Shown one piece after another: positions 1 to 8,839 of a stretch of DNA of 52,870 bases. Below the pieces are notes generated by a model. The model was not told the origin of the DNA and did no database searches. It was given only the letters and a program-made list of their open reading frames with translations. Made by a program: the position numbers and the translations under genes. Each line of letters starts with the position of its first letter. Within the stretch, counting starts at the first letter, position 1. This DNA comes from Peptococcaceae bacterium UBA3933 (GTDB taxonomy: Bacteria > Bacillota > Peptococcia > Peptococcales > BICA1-8), in the NCBI GenBank assembly GCA_002385805.1, contig DGEF01000066.1, positions 1-52,870 on the forward strand. The letters run 5' to 3'.

Positions 1-64
1 GTGTATAACCCGGCCTTTTGTTTTCTACATATTTTTTTTACAAGAAGTTTATAATTTTCTTTTT

Positions 65-93
65 TTGAAAAAATTAAAAAATTATAGTATAAT
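65..93 (+). promoter_or_regulatory. Sigma-A-type promoter of the lactate permease gene
   Basis: TTGAAA (65-70), a 17-bp spacer and TATAAT (88-93) form a near-consensus promoter. Transcription would start near 100, which leaves an untranslated leader of about 155 nt before the permease start. No clear operator palindrome is visible in the leader. Confidence 0.65.
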
Positions 94-256
94 AGTGTTG
101 ATTAGAAAAGTTAAAACAAAAGAAAAAAGTTTATTCTTGAAAGAAAGGAGTGGTTAATAGGAGTTGAAATAGTTGGAAAATTAAAATATTAGGACTTATT
201 CATCATGTCACTTAGGATTTATTAAAAAAATATTTTGTGAGGAGGTAAAAAGTTTT

Positions 257-1930
257 ATGTATGCGTTTATTGCCTTTTTGCCGATTCTATTAACAATCGT
301 TTTGATGGTTGCTTTTAACTGGCCAGCAAAAAGGGCTCTACCTCTTTCCTGGTTGGTCTCAGCCGTAATTGCCCTAACCGTTTGGCAAATGGATTTTCAA
401 CATGTAATGGGTTATTCAGTATTTGGTTTGGGTAAAGCTCTTGATGTACTAATAATTATTTTTGGTGCCATATTAATTCTTAATACTTTACAACAATCGG
501 GAGCTATGGCAACCATTAATAATGGTTTTATGGGTATATCTAAAGACCGTCGGGTGCAAGCCGTTATTGTAGGCTGGATGTTTGGTGCCTTTATCGAAGG
601 TGCTGCCGGTTTTGGTACTCCTGCTGCTTTAGCCGGTCCCTTGCTTGTAGGTTTAGGTTTTCCGCCACTAGCTGCGGCTATGGTTGCTTTAATTTATAAC
701 AGTACTCCTGTTTCTTTCGGGGCCGTTGGAACACCTGTTAACGGTGCTATGAGTACACTTGCCGGTAACTTGAGTAATGCTGGTTTGGATGCAGCCGGTG
801 TAGAAAGTTTTAAGTTAGTATTAACTAAGTGGGTATCACTACCGCATGCTATAGCAGGTGTTTTCATTCCCTTATTAGGTTTATGTTTATTGACTAAGTT
901 TTTCGGTGAAGAAAAATCTATTAAACCTGGTTTAGCTGCTGCTCCCTTTGCTATTTTCGCTGGACTTGCTTTTACAATTCCTTATGTTATTACAGCCTGG
1001 ACCTTAGGACCTGAGTTCCCCTCTTTAGTAGGTTCTTTAATCGGTTTAGTAATTGTAATCTTAGCAGCTAAGAATAACTTTTTAACACCTAAAGATGTGT
1101 GGGACTTCCCCTCAAAGGATAAATGGGAAAGTGATTGGCAATCCACTTCTCCAACTGGCGGTGTCGGTGAAGCTAAAATGTCTTTGTTTAAAGCCTGGAC
1201 ACCTTATATATTAATTGCCTTAATTTTAGTTGTTACTCGTATCGACGCTATCGGTCTTAAAGGCTTGTTGTCTGCTCAGACCATTACCGTGCCAAATATT
1301 TTAGGTATTGAAGGATTAAATTATTCTTTGCAGTATTTATATTTACCGGGTACTGTACCCTTTATTTTGGTTGCTTTAATCACTCACGTTATTCACGGTA
1401 TGAACGGTGAACAAATTAGAACCGCTTGGACTAATACCTTTAAACAAATTACGGGTGCAGCTATTGCTTTGTTTGCCGGTGTAGCAATGGTTCAGTTAAT
1501 GCTTAATTCACATGTAAATGCCGGTGGTTTAGACAGTATGATGACAGCTATGGCTAAAGCCGCTGCAGCTATAGCCGGTAATTCTTTCCCCTTCTTTGCT
1601 CCTTTTATTGGTGTTTTAGGTGCTTTTATGTCCGGTTCCAACACAGTTTCCAATATTCTGTTTGCTTCCTTCCAATTTGAAACTGCAGCTATCCTGAACA
1701 TGCCAGAAGTATTAATTGTTGCGTTGCAGGTCATTGGTGGGGCAACCGGAAATATGATTTGTGTTAATAACGTTGTTGCTGCCTGTGCTACTGTAGGTGC
1801 TATTGGTGTAGAAGGTAAATTGATAAGGCGGAACTTTATTCCCTGTTGTATTTATACAATAATCGTGGCTATAATTATAGCTGCCTTAATTTACAGTGGG
1901 TTTAACCCGTTCCCGTTTACCAGTGTTTAA
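257..1930 (+). CDS. lctP: L-lactate permease, LctP/LutP family
   Basis: Integral membrane transporter that brings lactate (and probably glycolate) into the cell, most likely with protons. The 557-residue product is hydrophobic throughout and matches the LctP family in length. It carries the family signature EGAAGFGTP near residues 114-122 and the run NSTPVSFGAVGTP near 148-160. A GAGGAGG Shine-Dalgarno precedes the ATG. It is the first gene of a lactate-oxidation locus: the dehydrogenase genes follow on the same strand after a hairpin at 1955-1975. The same permease-dehydrogenase linkage is known in sulfate reducers and bacilli. Family assignment is firm; the substrate rests on family and neighbours. 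Confidence 0.93.
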   Translation: MYAFIAFLPILLTIVLMVAFNWPAKRALPLSWLVSAVIALTVWQMDFQHVMGYSVFGLGKALDVLIIIFGAILILNTLQQSGAMATINNGFMGISKDRRVQAVIVGWMFGAFIEGAAGFGTPAALAGPLLVGLGFPPLAAAMVALIYNSTPVSFGAVGTPVNGAMSTLAGNLSNAGLDAAGVESFKLVLTKWVSLPHAIAGVFIPLLGLCLLTKFFGEEKSIKPGLAAAPFAIFAGLAFTIPYVITAWTLGPEFPSLVGSLIGLVIVILAAKNNFLTPKDVWDFPSKDKWESDWQSTSPTGGVGEAKMSLFKAWTPYILIALILVVTRIDAIGLKGLLSAQTITVPNILGIEGLNYSLQYLYLPGTVPFILVALITHVIHGMNGEQIRTAWTNTFKQITGAAIALFAGVAMVQLMLNSHVNAGGLDSMMTAMAKAAAAIAGNSFPFFAPFIGVLGAFMSGSNTVSNILFASFQFETAAILNMPEVLIVALQVIGGATGNMICVNNVVAACATVGAIGVEGKLIRRNFIPCCIYTIIVAIIIAALIYSGFNPFPFTSV

Positions 1931-1954
1931 TTTAAAATAATCATGATTAATTAA

Positions 1955-1975
1955 GGGGAGATATGTATTCTCCCC
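1955..1975 (+). terminator. Hairpin after the lactate permease gene
   Basis: GGGGAGA (1955-1961) pairs perfectly with TCTCCCC (1969-1975) around a 7-nt loop. The following sequence is only modestly T-rich, so this may be a partial terminator or a processing/stability hairpin that reduces downstream expression rather than a full stop. Confidence 0.5.
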
Positions 1976-2036
1976 TTCTCCCGTCTAGGGAAGTTGTATA
2001 TATTATTTAGAATTATTTAAACAAGGAGGTAATAGC

Positions 2037-3428
2037 ATGTTGGCGCAGAATATCCTAGAAGAATTGAAAAAAATAGTTGGTAAAGAAAACGTTCTAACCT
2101 CCAAGGAGGATATGATTGCATATTCTTTTGATGCTACTGCTGCTATGCCTGAAGTGAAGCCGGATGTAGTAGTAATGCCTGAAAATAAGGAACAAATTGT
2201 AGAAATTGTCAAATTAGCCGGGCAACATAAAATTCCCATTATTACCCGTGGAGCGGGCACTAATTTAAGTGGAGGTACTATCCCTATTAAAAACGGTATC
2301 GTGCTTTCCATGTTAAAGTTAGATAAAATTATAGAAATTGATGCGGAAAATTTAACAGCAAGGGTTCAACCTGGTTTGATCATTCAAAAACTCAATGATG
2401 CTGTAGCACCTTATGGGTTAATGTATCCCCCTGATCCCGGTACAGTGACTACGGCTACCATGGGCGGCTCCGTAAGTGAATGTTCAGGGGGCTTAAGAGG
2501 ATTAAAATACGGTGTAACAAAAGATTATATTATGGGTTTAGAGGTAGTGATGGCCGACGGATCAGTAATCCGTACCGGTGGTAAGACTGTTAAAAATGTC
2601 AGTGGTTATGATCTAACAAAACTATTTACCGGTGCTGAAGGTACTCTAGGAATTATTACGGAAATCACAGTTAAGTTAATACCGGCACCTAAATACAGGA
2701 GGAGTATGTTGGCTATCTTTGATGATATAGATAAAGCCGGTAATACAATTGCCGATATAATTAGTAATAAGGTTATTCCTGCCACTTTAGAAATTATGGA
2801 TAATGTGACTATTAGAACCGTTGAAAATTATGCGAAAATCGGCCTTCCTGTGGAGGCAGAGGCCATCTTAATTTTAGAAGTGGACGGTAATATTGAACAA
2901 ATTGTTATAAATGAGTACGAAACTGTACAAAAGATCTGCAAAGATAATGGAGCGGTAGAAATTAAATTAGCCCAAAGTGATAAAGAAAGGGATGCCGTAT
3001 TTGCTGCTAGACGTGCCGCTTTACCGGCTTTAGCTCAAGTGAGACCTACTACAGTTTTAGAAGATGCTACTGTGCCTAGAAGCAAGATTCCTCAAATGTT
3101 AAAAGCCCTTAAAGAAATAGCTAAAAAATATAATTTACAAATAGGTACTTTTGGCCACGCTGGGGACGGTAATTTACATCCAACCATCCTAACTGATGAA
3201 TCCGATAAGGAAGAAATGGAAAGGGTTGAGAAAGCAGTTGACGAGATCTTCAAGATTGCAATTGAGTTAGGAGGAACTTTATCCGGAGAACACGGCATTG
3301 GGATGGCCAAAGCCAAATACATGGAATGGGAGTTTGGTAAAGAGGGCGTTGAAGTTATGAAAAAAATAAAAGACGCTCTTGATCCGGATCATATATTAAA
3401 TCCCGGCAAAATGTTTGGAGGGAATTAA
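2037..3428 (+). CDS. glcD: FAD-dependent D-lactate/glycolate dehydrogenase, GlcD family
   Basis: Flavoprotein that oxidises a 2-hydroxy acid, most likely D-lactate, to pyruvate (or glycolate to glyoxylate). The 463 residues match GlcD/Dld-II length. The N-terminal FAD-binding (PCMH) domain shows RGAGTNLSGG near residue 71. The C-terminal FAD-oxidase domain has HAGDGNLHP near 374 and SGEHGIG near 416, both typical of the family. An AAGGAGG site precedes the ATG. It is tightly coupled to the next gene, an Fe-S/CCG protein that probably passes its electrons on. No etfAB lies beside it, so the electron-bifurcating lactate dehydrogenase type is not supported. D- versus L-specificity is inferred from the neighbouring LutBC-type system. 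Confidence 0.88.
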   Translation: MLAQNILEELKKIVGKENVLTSKEDMIAYSFDATAAMPEVKPDVVVMPENKEQIVEIVKLAGQHKIPIITRGAGTNLSGGTIPIKNGIVLSMLKLDKIIEIDAENLTARVQPGLIIQKLNDAVAPYGLMYPPDPGTVTTATMGGSVSECSGGLRGLKYGVTKDYIMGLEVVMADGSVIRTGGKTVKNVSGYDLTKLFTGAEGTLGIITEITVKLIPAPKYRRSMLAIFDDIDKAGNTIADIISNKVIPATLEIMDNVTIRTVENYAKIGLPVEAEAILILEVDGNIEQIVINEYETVQKICKDNGAVEIKLAQSDKERDAVFAARRAALPALAQVRPTTVLEDATVPRSKIPQMLKALKEIAKKYNLQIGTFGHAGDGNLHPTILTDESDKEEMERVEKAVDEIFKIAIELGGTLSGEHGIGMAKAKYMEWEFGKEGVEVMKKIKDALDPDHILNPGKMFGGN

Positions 3429-3429
3429 G

Positions 3430-4734
3430 ATGACTATCTATGATTCTCTGGAAGCCGTTAAAGCGGAATTAGCTAATTGTATGAAGTGTGGTAATTGCCA
3501 GGAAGTTTGTCCTATTTATATTGAAGAAAAAAAAGAAGCAGCAGTAGCCCGGGGAAAAATTAAACTGGTAGAAGCGGTCTTGAAAGGTGATTTAGAATAT
3601 ACCAAAGGTTTTGAGGATAAATTGGCTCTTTGCCTAACATGTAAAGCCTGTAATGAAAAATGCCCTTGTGGGGTAAAGGTAGACAAGATAATTTTGGGTA
3701 CAAGAGCGGCTATTGTCAAAAACAGGGGCCTTCACCCCATGAAAAAAATGATTTTTGGCACACTGAAAAAACCTGGATTATTTAATTTTGGAATTAAAAC
3801 AGGGGGAAAATTCCAAGGTTTAGTTTTCAAAAAGCATAAATCTTTACACGGTGCCTATCCCCGCTTTCCTTTCGGACTTGATTTGCGACGGATAATTCCG
3901 CCTTTAGCCACTACTCCATTAAGGGATCAAGTGCCGGAAGTGGTTAAAGTTGATAACCCGGTAAAAAGAGTCGCCTTTTTCACTGGTTGTACTATGAACT
4001 TTATCTATGTGGATGCAGGCAAAGCCGTAATTGATGTCTTGAAAAAGAATAATGTGGAAGTAGTTATTCCAAAAGACCAGCACTGTTGTAGTATGCCTAT
4101 TATTGCCCATGGGGATGCCGCTACTGCTAAGGAAATGGCCAAATCCCATGTGGATATATTCAGTAAATTAGATGTAGATGCGATAATTACAGCCTGCGGT
4201 TCTTGTGGTTTAACCTTTCAACGGCACTATTTAGAGCTTTTGGAAGATGATCCTGAGTATTACGCCAAAGCCCAAAAAGTGGCTGAAAAAATTATTGATA
4301 TCTCCGATTTTATAGTGAAGGTTATTGGATTGGATAAGAGCAAACTAGGTCCCTTAAACATGAAGGTTACTTACCATGACCCTTGCCACCTTAACCGGGG
4401 AATGGGAGTTAAATCTACACCTAGAGAAGTCCTGAAAAGTATTCCTGGGTTAGAATTAATCGAAATGAAAAATGCGGACCGTTGTTGTGGCAGTGCCGGT
4501 TCCTTTAGCCTCACCCATTATGATTTATCTATGGCAATTCATAAACACAAAATTGAAGCTATTCGAGCTACTAAAGCAGATGCGGTAGTAACCGGTTGTG
4601 GAGCTTGTATTATGCAAATTACTGACGGTATGAACAGGTTCGATTTGAATTTGCCAATTTATCATACGGTAGAAATTCTAGCCAAATCTTATGCAGCCAA
4701 AGAAGGGGAAAAAGAAGCAAAGGCAGTTAGTTAA
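3430..4734 (+). CDS. glcF: Fe-S/CCG-domain electron-transfer subunit (GlcF/LutA-like)
   Basis: Electron-accepting subunit for the GlcD-type dehydrogenase. It has two 4Fe-4S ferredoxin motifs, CMKCGNCQEVCP near residues 17-28 and CLTCKACNEKCP near 67, followed by two cysteine-rich CCG domains. The first CCG motif reads HCCSMP (near 218) instead of the usual CCG; the second is a normal DRCCGSAG (near 350). I start it at the ATG at 3430, which has GGAGG just upstream, rather than an in-frame ATG at 3415 inside glcD. It begins one base after the glcD stop, so the pair is probably translationally coupled. Such proteins act at the cytoplasmic face of the membrane and are thought to feed the quinone pool or another carrier. 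Confidence 0.86.
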   Translation: MTIYDSLEAVKAELANCMKCGNCQEVCPIYIEEKKEAAVARGKIKLVEAVLKGDLEYTKGFEDKLALCLTCKACNEKCPCGVKVDKIILGTRAAIVKNRGLHPMKKMIFGTLKKPGLFNFGIKTGGKFQGLVFKKHKSLHGAYPRFPFGLDLRRIIPPLATTPLRDQVPEVVKVDNPVKRVAFFTGCTMNFIYVDAGKAVIDVLKKNNVEVVIPKDQHCCSMPIIAHGDAATAKEMAKSHVDIFSKLDVDAIITACGSCGLTFQRHYLELLEDDPEYYAKAQKVAEKIIDISDFIVKVIGLDKSKLGPLNMKVTYHDPCHLNRGMGVKSTPREVLKSIPGLELIEMKNADRCCGSAGSFSLTHYDLSMAIHKHKIEAIRATKADAVVTGCGACIMQITDGMNRFDLNLPIYHTVEILAKSYAAKEGEKEAKAVS

Positions 4735-4736
4735 AA

Positions 4737-4760
4737 GAGCTGTGAATGTGTTCACAGCTC
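4737..4760 (+). terminator. Strong hairpin without T-tract between the two lactate dehydrogenase modules
   Basis: GAGCTGTGAA and TTCACAGCTC form a perfect 10-bp stem around a TGTG loop directly after the glcF stop codon. The 3' side continues CTAATTCC, so the T-tract of a classical terminator is missing. An mRNA-stability or processing element separating the glcDF and lutCB parts is as likely as termination. Confidence 0.5.
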
Positions 4761-4816
4761 CTAATTCCCAAAATTGGGTAAATAACTTTTTAGTTTATTT
4801 GTAAGGAGTGAGAAGT

Positions 4817-5410
4817 ATGCTTACCAAAACCGTAGATTGGCTGCCTTATCTGCCTCAAGGGTTAGATAAGGAAAAATTATACCAAATATTTAAAGAAAAA
4901 GCTGAGGCTGTACCGGTAAAAGTGATTAGAGCCAAGGATAAAGCAGAAGCAGAAGACAGCATTGTCCAGGAAATGAAGGTTGCCGGAATAAAAAATGCGG
5001 TAGGAGTTCCTATGGATCTGGTGGATATTGAAGCAATAAAAGAAAAAGCGAAGGCCGCAGGCATTACTGTTTCCAGTGAATTAAACCGGGACATAATTGA
5101 AAAAGCTGAATTCGGTATTTCTGAATTTGATTTGGGTATTGCTGACACTGGAACCATTGTTCAGGATGCGGATAGTATTCATAAGCGACTTGTTTCCATG
5201 TTGCCTCCCATTCATTTAGCAGTTATTCCTACTAAAGCTATTGTGGAGACTTTTCTCGATTCTTTAGAAGTAATTCAAAAAGCATATAAGGGTAACCCCT
5301 CTAATTATATTGCTTATATAACAGGGCCCAGTCGGACTGCAGATATTGAACGGGTATTAACCATTGGTGTTCATGGACCGGCCACTTTAATCGTAGTTTG
5401 CGTAGATTAA
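4817..5410 (+). CDS. lutC: LUD-domain lactate utilization protein LutC
   Basis: Subunit of the LutABC/LldEFG-type L-lactate dehydrogenase complex. The product, about 197 residues, fits the LutC/YkgG family: a single LUD domain with a central DLGIADTGTIV block, the PPIHLAVIPT segment and a C-terminal TGPSRTADIERVLTIGVHGP stretch, which is typical of the family. I prefer the ATG at 4817, eight bases after AAGGAG, over the in-frame GTG at 4808 that overlaps that site. It lies 25 bp upstream of the LutB-type gene and is probably cotranscribed with it. LutC has no obvious cofactor motif of its own. Confidence 0.88.
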   Translation: MLTKTVDWLPYLPQGLDKEKLYQIFKEKAEAVPVKVIRAKDKAEAEDSIVQEMKVAGIKNAVGVPMDLVDIEAIKEKAKAAGITVSSELNRDIIEKAEFGISEFDLGIADTGTIVQDADSIHKRLVSMLPPIHLAVIPTKAIVETFLDSLEVIQKAYKGNPSNYIAYITGPSRTADIERVLTIGVHGPATLIVVCVD

Positions 5411-5435
5411 AGTTATTGAAAGGAGTTGATAATCT

Positions 5436-7622
5436 ATGCCGGTAGACAGTGTCTTAAAAGCTAAAGTAAATAAAGCGCTTAGTGACCCTGTTTTAAGGGG
5501 AGCTTTAGGAAAATTCGGTGATGAATTCCCTATTTCCCGGGCAAGAGTTTATGAAGGTATTGATTTTGAGGAATTAAGAACTGCTATTGCCAATGCTAAA
5601 AAAGAAGTTATCGAAGACTTTGAAGCACTGGCCGACCAATTTGAAGCTAACCTTAAAAAAAGAGGAGCGATTGTTCACCGGGCAAAAGACGGTAATGATG
5701 TATATAGGATTTTAAAAGACATAGCAAAGGCCCATAATGCTAAAGTTTGTGTAAAATCCAAATCTATGGTTTCTGAGGAAATCCATTTAAATGAACACTT
5801 AAAAGATACCATGGAAATGGTTGAAACTGACCTGGGGGAATGGATTATTCAGCAAGTTAATGAAAAACCTTCCCATATGGTTATGCCGGCTATTCACTTA
5901 AGCAAAGAAAGATGTGCCGAAATCTTTTCTCAGGCTTTAGGCCGGAAAGTTGAGCCGGATATTTCCCAAATGGTTCAACTGGCTCGACAAACCCTTAGAA
6001 ATCATTTCCTAAATGCGGATATTGGGCTATCGGGCTGTAACGCTGCTATTGCCGAAACAGGTACAATGGTAATGTTCACCAATGAGGGTAATGGTCGTTT
6101 AACAGCAACTATGCCTCCAGTCCATGTATTTCTGGTAGGTTACGAAAAACTATTGAAAAATTTTAAAGACCTAGCCCTTCTTGCTAAAGCTCTGCCTCGT
6201 AGTGCGACTGCCCAGGCTCTGACAAGTTATGTTACCCTGATTTCCGGACCTGTAGAAACCTTGAAAGATAAAGTGGGACCGGAAGTCGTTCATAAAGAGC
6301 TTCATGTTATCCTCGTTGATAATGGTCGACGGGAGTTATTAACAGACCCTGTCTTTAAAGAAGCAGGTCAATGTACTCGTTGTGCTTCTTGTTTAAACGT
6401 TTGTCCTGTTTACCAATTAGTAGGAGGACATGTTTTCGGTCATATTTATGCCGGTGGTATTGGTTCTTTATTGACGGGATTTTTCAATTCTTTAAAAGAA
6501 ACAGACCATGTCCAGGAAATGTGTATTAGCTGTGGCCGGTGTGCTGCTTTTTGTCCTGGAAAAATAGATATTCCGCGGTTGATTTTAGAAATGCGAAATC
6601 GGGTGCGTAAAGAAATTCCTCTCCCGGGTATGCAAAACTTTATTGTGAACACGCTGAAGAGAAGAGGTCTCTTCCAATTTGGTTTACGGCAAGCTTCTTG
6701 GGCTACTGCCCTTTTCGCCAAAGAAGGTAAGGACGGCAATAAATACATTAGAAGTTTGCCTTTCGGATTCAATAGACTTGCTAACTGGCGCAGTTTACCC
6801 GCCTTTAGTTCGCAACCCTTTAGAGAAAGAATTAAAACTATGAAGCAGGAAGTTGTAAATAAACGTGGAAAAGTAGCTTTCTTTGGTGGGTGTGTTATTG
6901 ACTATGCTTATCCGGAAATTGGCGAATCCCTGGTAAGAGTTTTAAACAGGGAAGGGTATGAAGTGGTATATCCTGATCAAACCTGCTGTGGTGCTCCGGC
7001 AATTTATATGGGCAGTATGGATGTAGCCCGTGAAGTAGCAAAACAAAATATAAATGAGTTTGCCAAAGATGAATTTGATTATATCGTCAGTGCTTGTCCT
7101 ACCTGTACCGTAGCTTTAAAAGACCAGTGGGTTCAAGTGCTGAAAGGTACAGATAGTGAGGCCAAAGCAAAACAAGTATCCGCTAAAACCCTTGATTTTA
7201 TTAAATTAGTATCGAATTTAAGAAAAGAAAAAGGGGGAGCTTTAAAGGAAACTGCGGCAACTACCCATGTAGCCACTTCCCAGCAAATTAACGTTACCTA
7301 TCATGATTCCTGTCACTTAAACTGGGATTTAGGGGTGAAGGAAGAACCTAGAGAAGTCTTAAAAGCTCAATCGCATATAAACTTTATTGAAATGAATGAA
7401 TCCGATCGCTGCTGTGGTTTTGGTGGTTCTTACTGTATCAAACTCCCGGAAATTTCTCAGGAATTATTAAAACGCAAACTGAAAAACATTGAAGAAAGTA
7501 AAGCACAGATTGTTGCTGTAGACTGCCCCGGCTGCTTAATGAACATTAGGGGTGGTTTAGATAAGCAAGGTTCTAATGTCAAAGCTCTCCATACCGCCCA
7601 ATTACTGGACGGAAAATATTAA
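5436..7622 (+). CDS. lutB: Fused LutB-LutA-type L-lactate dehydrogenase iron-sulfur protein
   Basis: Main subunit of the LUD-type L-lactate dehydrogenase. The 728 residues combine what Bacillus encodes as two proteins. Residues 1-300 are a LUD domain (SGCNAAIAETGTMV near 200). Two ferredoxin motifs follow, CTRCASCLNVCP near 312 and CISCGRCAAFCP near 362. The C-terminal 250 residues carry two CCG motifs, TCCGAP near 515 and RCCGFGG near 657. The same fused layout, next to a LutC, is known from Desulfovibrio organic-acid oxidation loci. It is likely cytoplasmic or membrane-associated, oxidising L-lactate to pyruvate and passing electrons to a menaquinone-level acceptor. Function is inferred from family. 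Confidence 0.88.
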   Translation: MPVDSVLKAKVNKALSDPVLRGALGKFGDEFPISRARVYEGIDFEELRTAIANAKKEVIEDFEALADQFEANLKKRGAIVHRAKDGNDVYRILKDIAKAHNAKVCVKSKSMVSEEIHLNEHLKDTMEMVETDLGEWIIQQVNEKPSHMVMPAIHLSKERCAEIFSQALGRKVEPDISQMVQLARQTLRNHFLNADIGLSGCNAAIAETGTMVMFTNEGNGRLTATMPPVHVFLVGYEKLLKNFKDLALLAKALPRSATAQALTSYVTLISGPVETLKDKVGPEVVHKELHVILVDNGRRELLTDPVFKEAGQCTRCASCLNVCPVYQLVGGHVFGHIYAGGIGSLLTGFFNSLKETDHVQEMCISCGRCAAFCPGKIDIPRLILEMRNRVRKEIPLPGMQNFIVNTLKRRGLFQFGLRQASWATALFAKEGKDGNKYIRSLPFGFNRLANWRSLPAFSSQPFRERIKTMKQEVVNKRGKVAFFGGCVIDYAYPEIGESLVRVLNREGYEVVYPDQTCCGAPAIYMGSMDVAREVAKQNINEFAKDEFDYIVSACPTCTVALKDQWVQVLKGTDSEAKAKQVSAKTLDFIKLVSNLRKEKGGALKETAATTHVATSQQINVTYHDSCHLNWDLGVKEEPREVLKAQSHINFIEMNESDRCCGFGGSYCIKLPEISQELLKRKLKNIEESKAQIVAVDCPGCLMNIRGGLDKQGSNVKALHTAQLLDGKY

Positions 7623-7632
7623 ATACAGATTA

Positions 7633-7664
7633 GAAATAGCTCCTTTGGGGGCTATTTCTTTTTT
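7633..7664 (+). terminator. Rho-independent terminator of the lactate operon
   Basis: GAAATAGCTCC pairs with GGGGCTATTTC (one G-U pair) around TTTG and runs straight into TTTTTT. It is a clear end to the lactate-oxidation unit. Confidence 0.85.
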
Positions 7665-7688
7665 AAAAAACCATGGACAAAATAAAAT

Positions 7689-7734
7689 ATATGTTATAGT
7701 ATAATTAACAAAACCAGACATATGTTGTAGTATA
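7689..7734 (+). repeat. Direct repeat of a 15-bp promoter-region motif
   Basis: ATATGTTATAGTATA (7689-7703) recurs as ATATGTTGTAGTATA (7720-7734), 14 of 15 bases identical. The copies start 31 bp apart, close to three helical turns, and lie just upstream of the TRAP-receptor gene. The first copy contains a TATAAT-like -10. This could be a pair of operator sites or two overlapping promoters. No matching -35 with ordinary spacing was found. Confidence 0.5.
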
Positions 7735-7789
7735 TAAATAATAAATTCGGGCTTTTATATAACAGATAGGTTGAGTTAAGGAGAAAGTA

Positions 7790-8827
7790 ATGATGAGAAA
7801 TACAAGGTTTATTAGCTTAATAACTGTTTTGCTTTTAATATTTTTTCTCTTAACAGGCTGTGGTCCTCTGGTAGAAGAAGACATGTCCGAAAATGAATCA
7901 GGGGAACCGATACAACCCAGAACTATTAAATTGGGTCATGTTTTAAATGAACAAAGCTGTTTTCAAATAGCGGCTACAAAATTTAAGGAATTAGTTGAAC
8001 AAAAAACAGAAGGACAAATCAAAGTTGAAATATTGCCTAGTGGTGCCTTAGGGGATGAGTATTCCCTTCTGGAAGGAATGCAAATAGGCACAGTTGATAT
8101 GGGTATTATCTCCAACCAGCCCATAGCCAGGTTTATACCGGAAATAGCAGCTTTAGAAATGCCTTTTTTATTTGCTTCGGCAGAAGAAGCTTATCAAATT
8201 TTAGACGGTGAAGTAGGCCAAAATTTATTAAAAAAGTTGGAGGCCGTAAATATAAAAGGTCTTGCTTTTGCTGAACGTGGCTATAGAAATATTATTAATG
8301 GAAAAAGGCCTGTTAGCGGACCTGCTAACCTTTCCGGATTAAAACTAGCTACCATAGCAAACCAGGTGAACCAGGATTTTTTTACTACCTTAGGTGTTAA
8401 CCAAATATCTTTTGATCCCAATACTATTCCTTCAGATTTACAAGAAGGAAAGGTGGACGGTCAGGAAAATTATATAGATGTTATTAATTTTAATTTATTT
8501 GCAAATCAAAAATACTTTTCGCTGACCAATCATGTGTATTCACCGGCCGTGATTATGATGAGTAAAATTGTTTTTGATTCTTTTGATGAAAAAACCCAAA
8601 GTATCCTACTGGAAGCGGCTTCTGAGGCATCCGAATATGAAAGGAAATGGAATGAACAGGAGTTAGCTGCAAAACTTGAGTCTTTTCAGGAACTGGGCAT
8701 AGAAGTCCTTACTGAGATAAATACTGATGCTTTTTCGGAGTCTGTAAAGCCAATTTATAAGAAATACCAAGAAAGATATGGCCAAATTATTGAAGAAATC
8801 AATAAGGCTAAACAAAGAGAGGGTTAG
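7790..8827 (+). CDS. dctP: TRAP transporter substrate-binding lipoprotein, DctP family
   Basis: Extracytoplasmic receptor of a TRAP (Na+-driven) carboxylate transporter. The 345-residue product starts with a lipoprotein signal peptide ending in LLTGC, so Cys24 would be lipidated and anchored to the membrane. The mature part follows the DctP pattern: IKLGHVLNEQS, EGMQIGTVDMGIIS, a mid-protein ALEMPFLF, and GLAFAERGYRNI, whose arginine sits where the family binds the substrate carboxylate. The membrane subunits DctQ and DctM are absent from both sides, so this is an orphan receptor in the window. The ligand is unknown; a 2-hydroxy or 2-keto acid is possible given the lactate locus upstream and ilvD downstream. 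ATG 7790 follows AAGGAG. Confidence 0.87.
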   Translation: MMRNTRFISLITVLLLIFFLLTGCGPLVEEDMSENESGEPIQPRTIKLGHVLNEQSCFQIAATKFKELVEQKTEGQIKVEILPSGALGDEYSLLEGMQIGTVDMGIISNQPIARFIPEIAALEMPFLFASAEEAYQILDGEVGQNLLKKLEAVNIKGLAFAERGYRNIINGKRPVSGPANLSGLKLATIANQVNQDFFTTLGVNQISFDPNTIPSDLQEGKVDGQENYIDVINFNLFANQKYFSLTNHVYSPAVIMMSKIVFDSFDEKTQSILLEAASEASEYERKWNEQELAAKLESFQELGIEVLTEINTDAFSESVKPIYKKYQERYGQIIEEINKAKQREG

Positions 8828-8839
8828 GAGGGAGTAATT

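Noticed and set aside
2037..4734. Electron-bifurcating lactate dehydrogenase (LctD with EtfAB)
   Set aside because: No etfA or etfB gene is in the locus, and a GlcF-type Fe-S/CCG subunit sits beside glcD instead.
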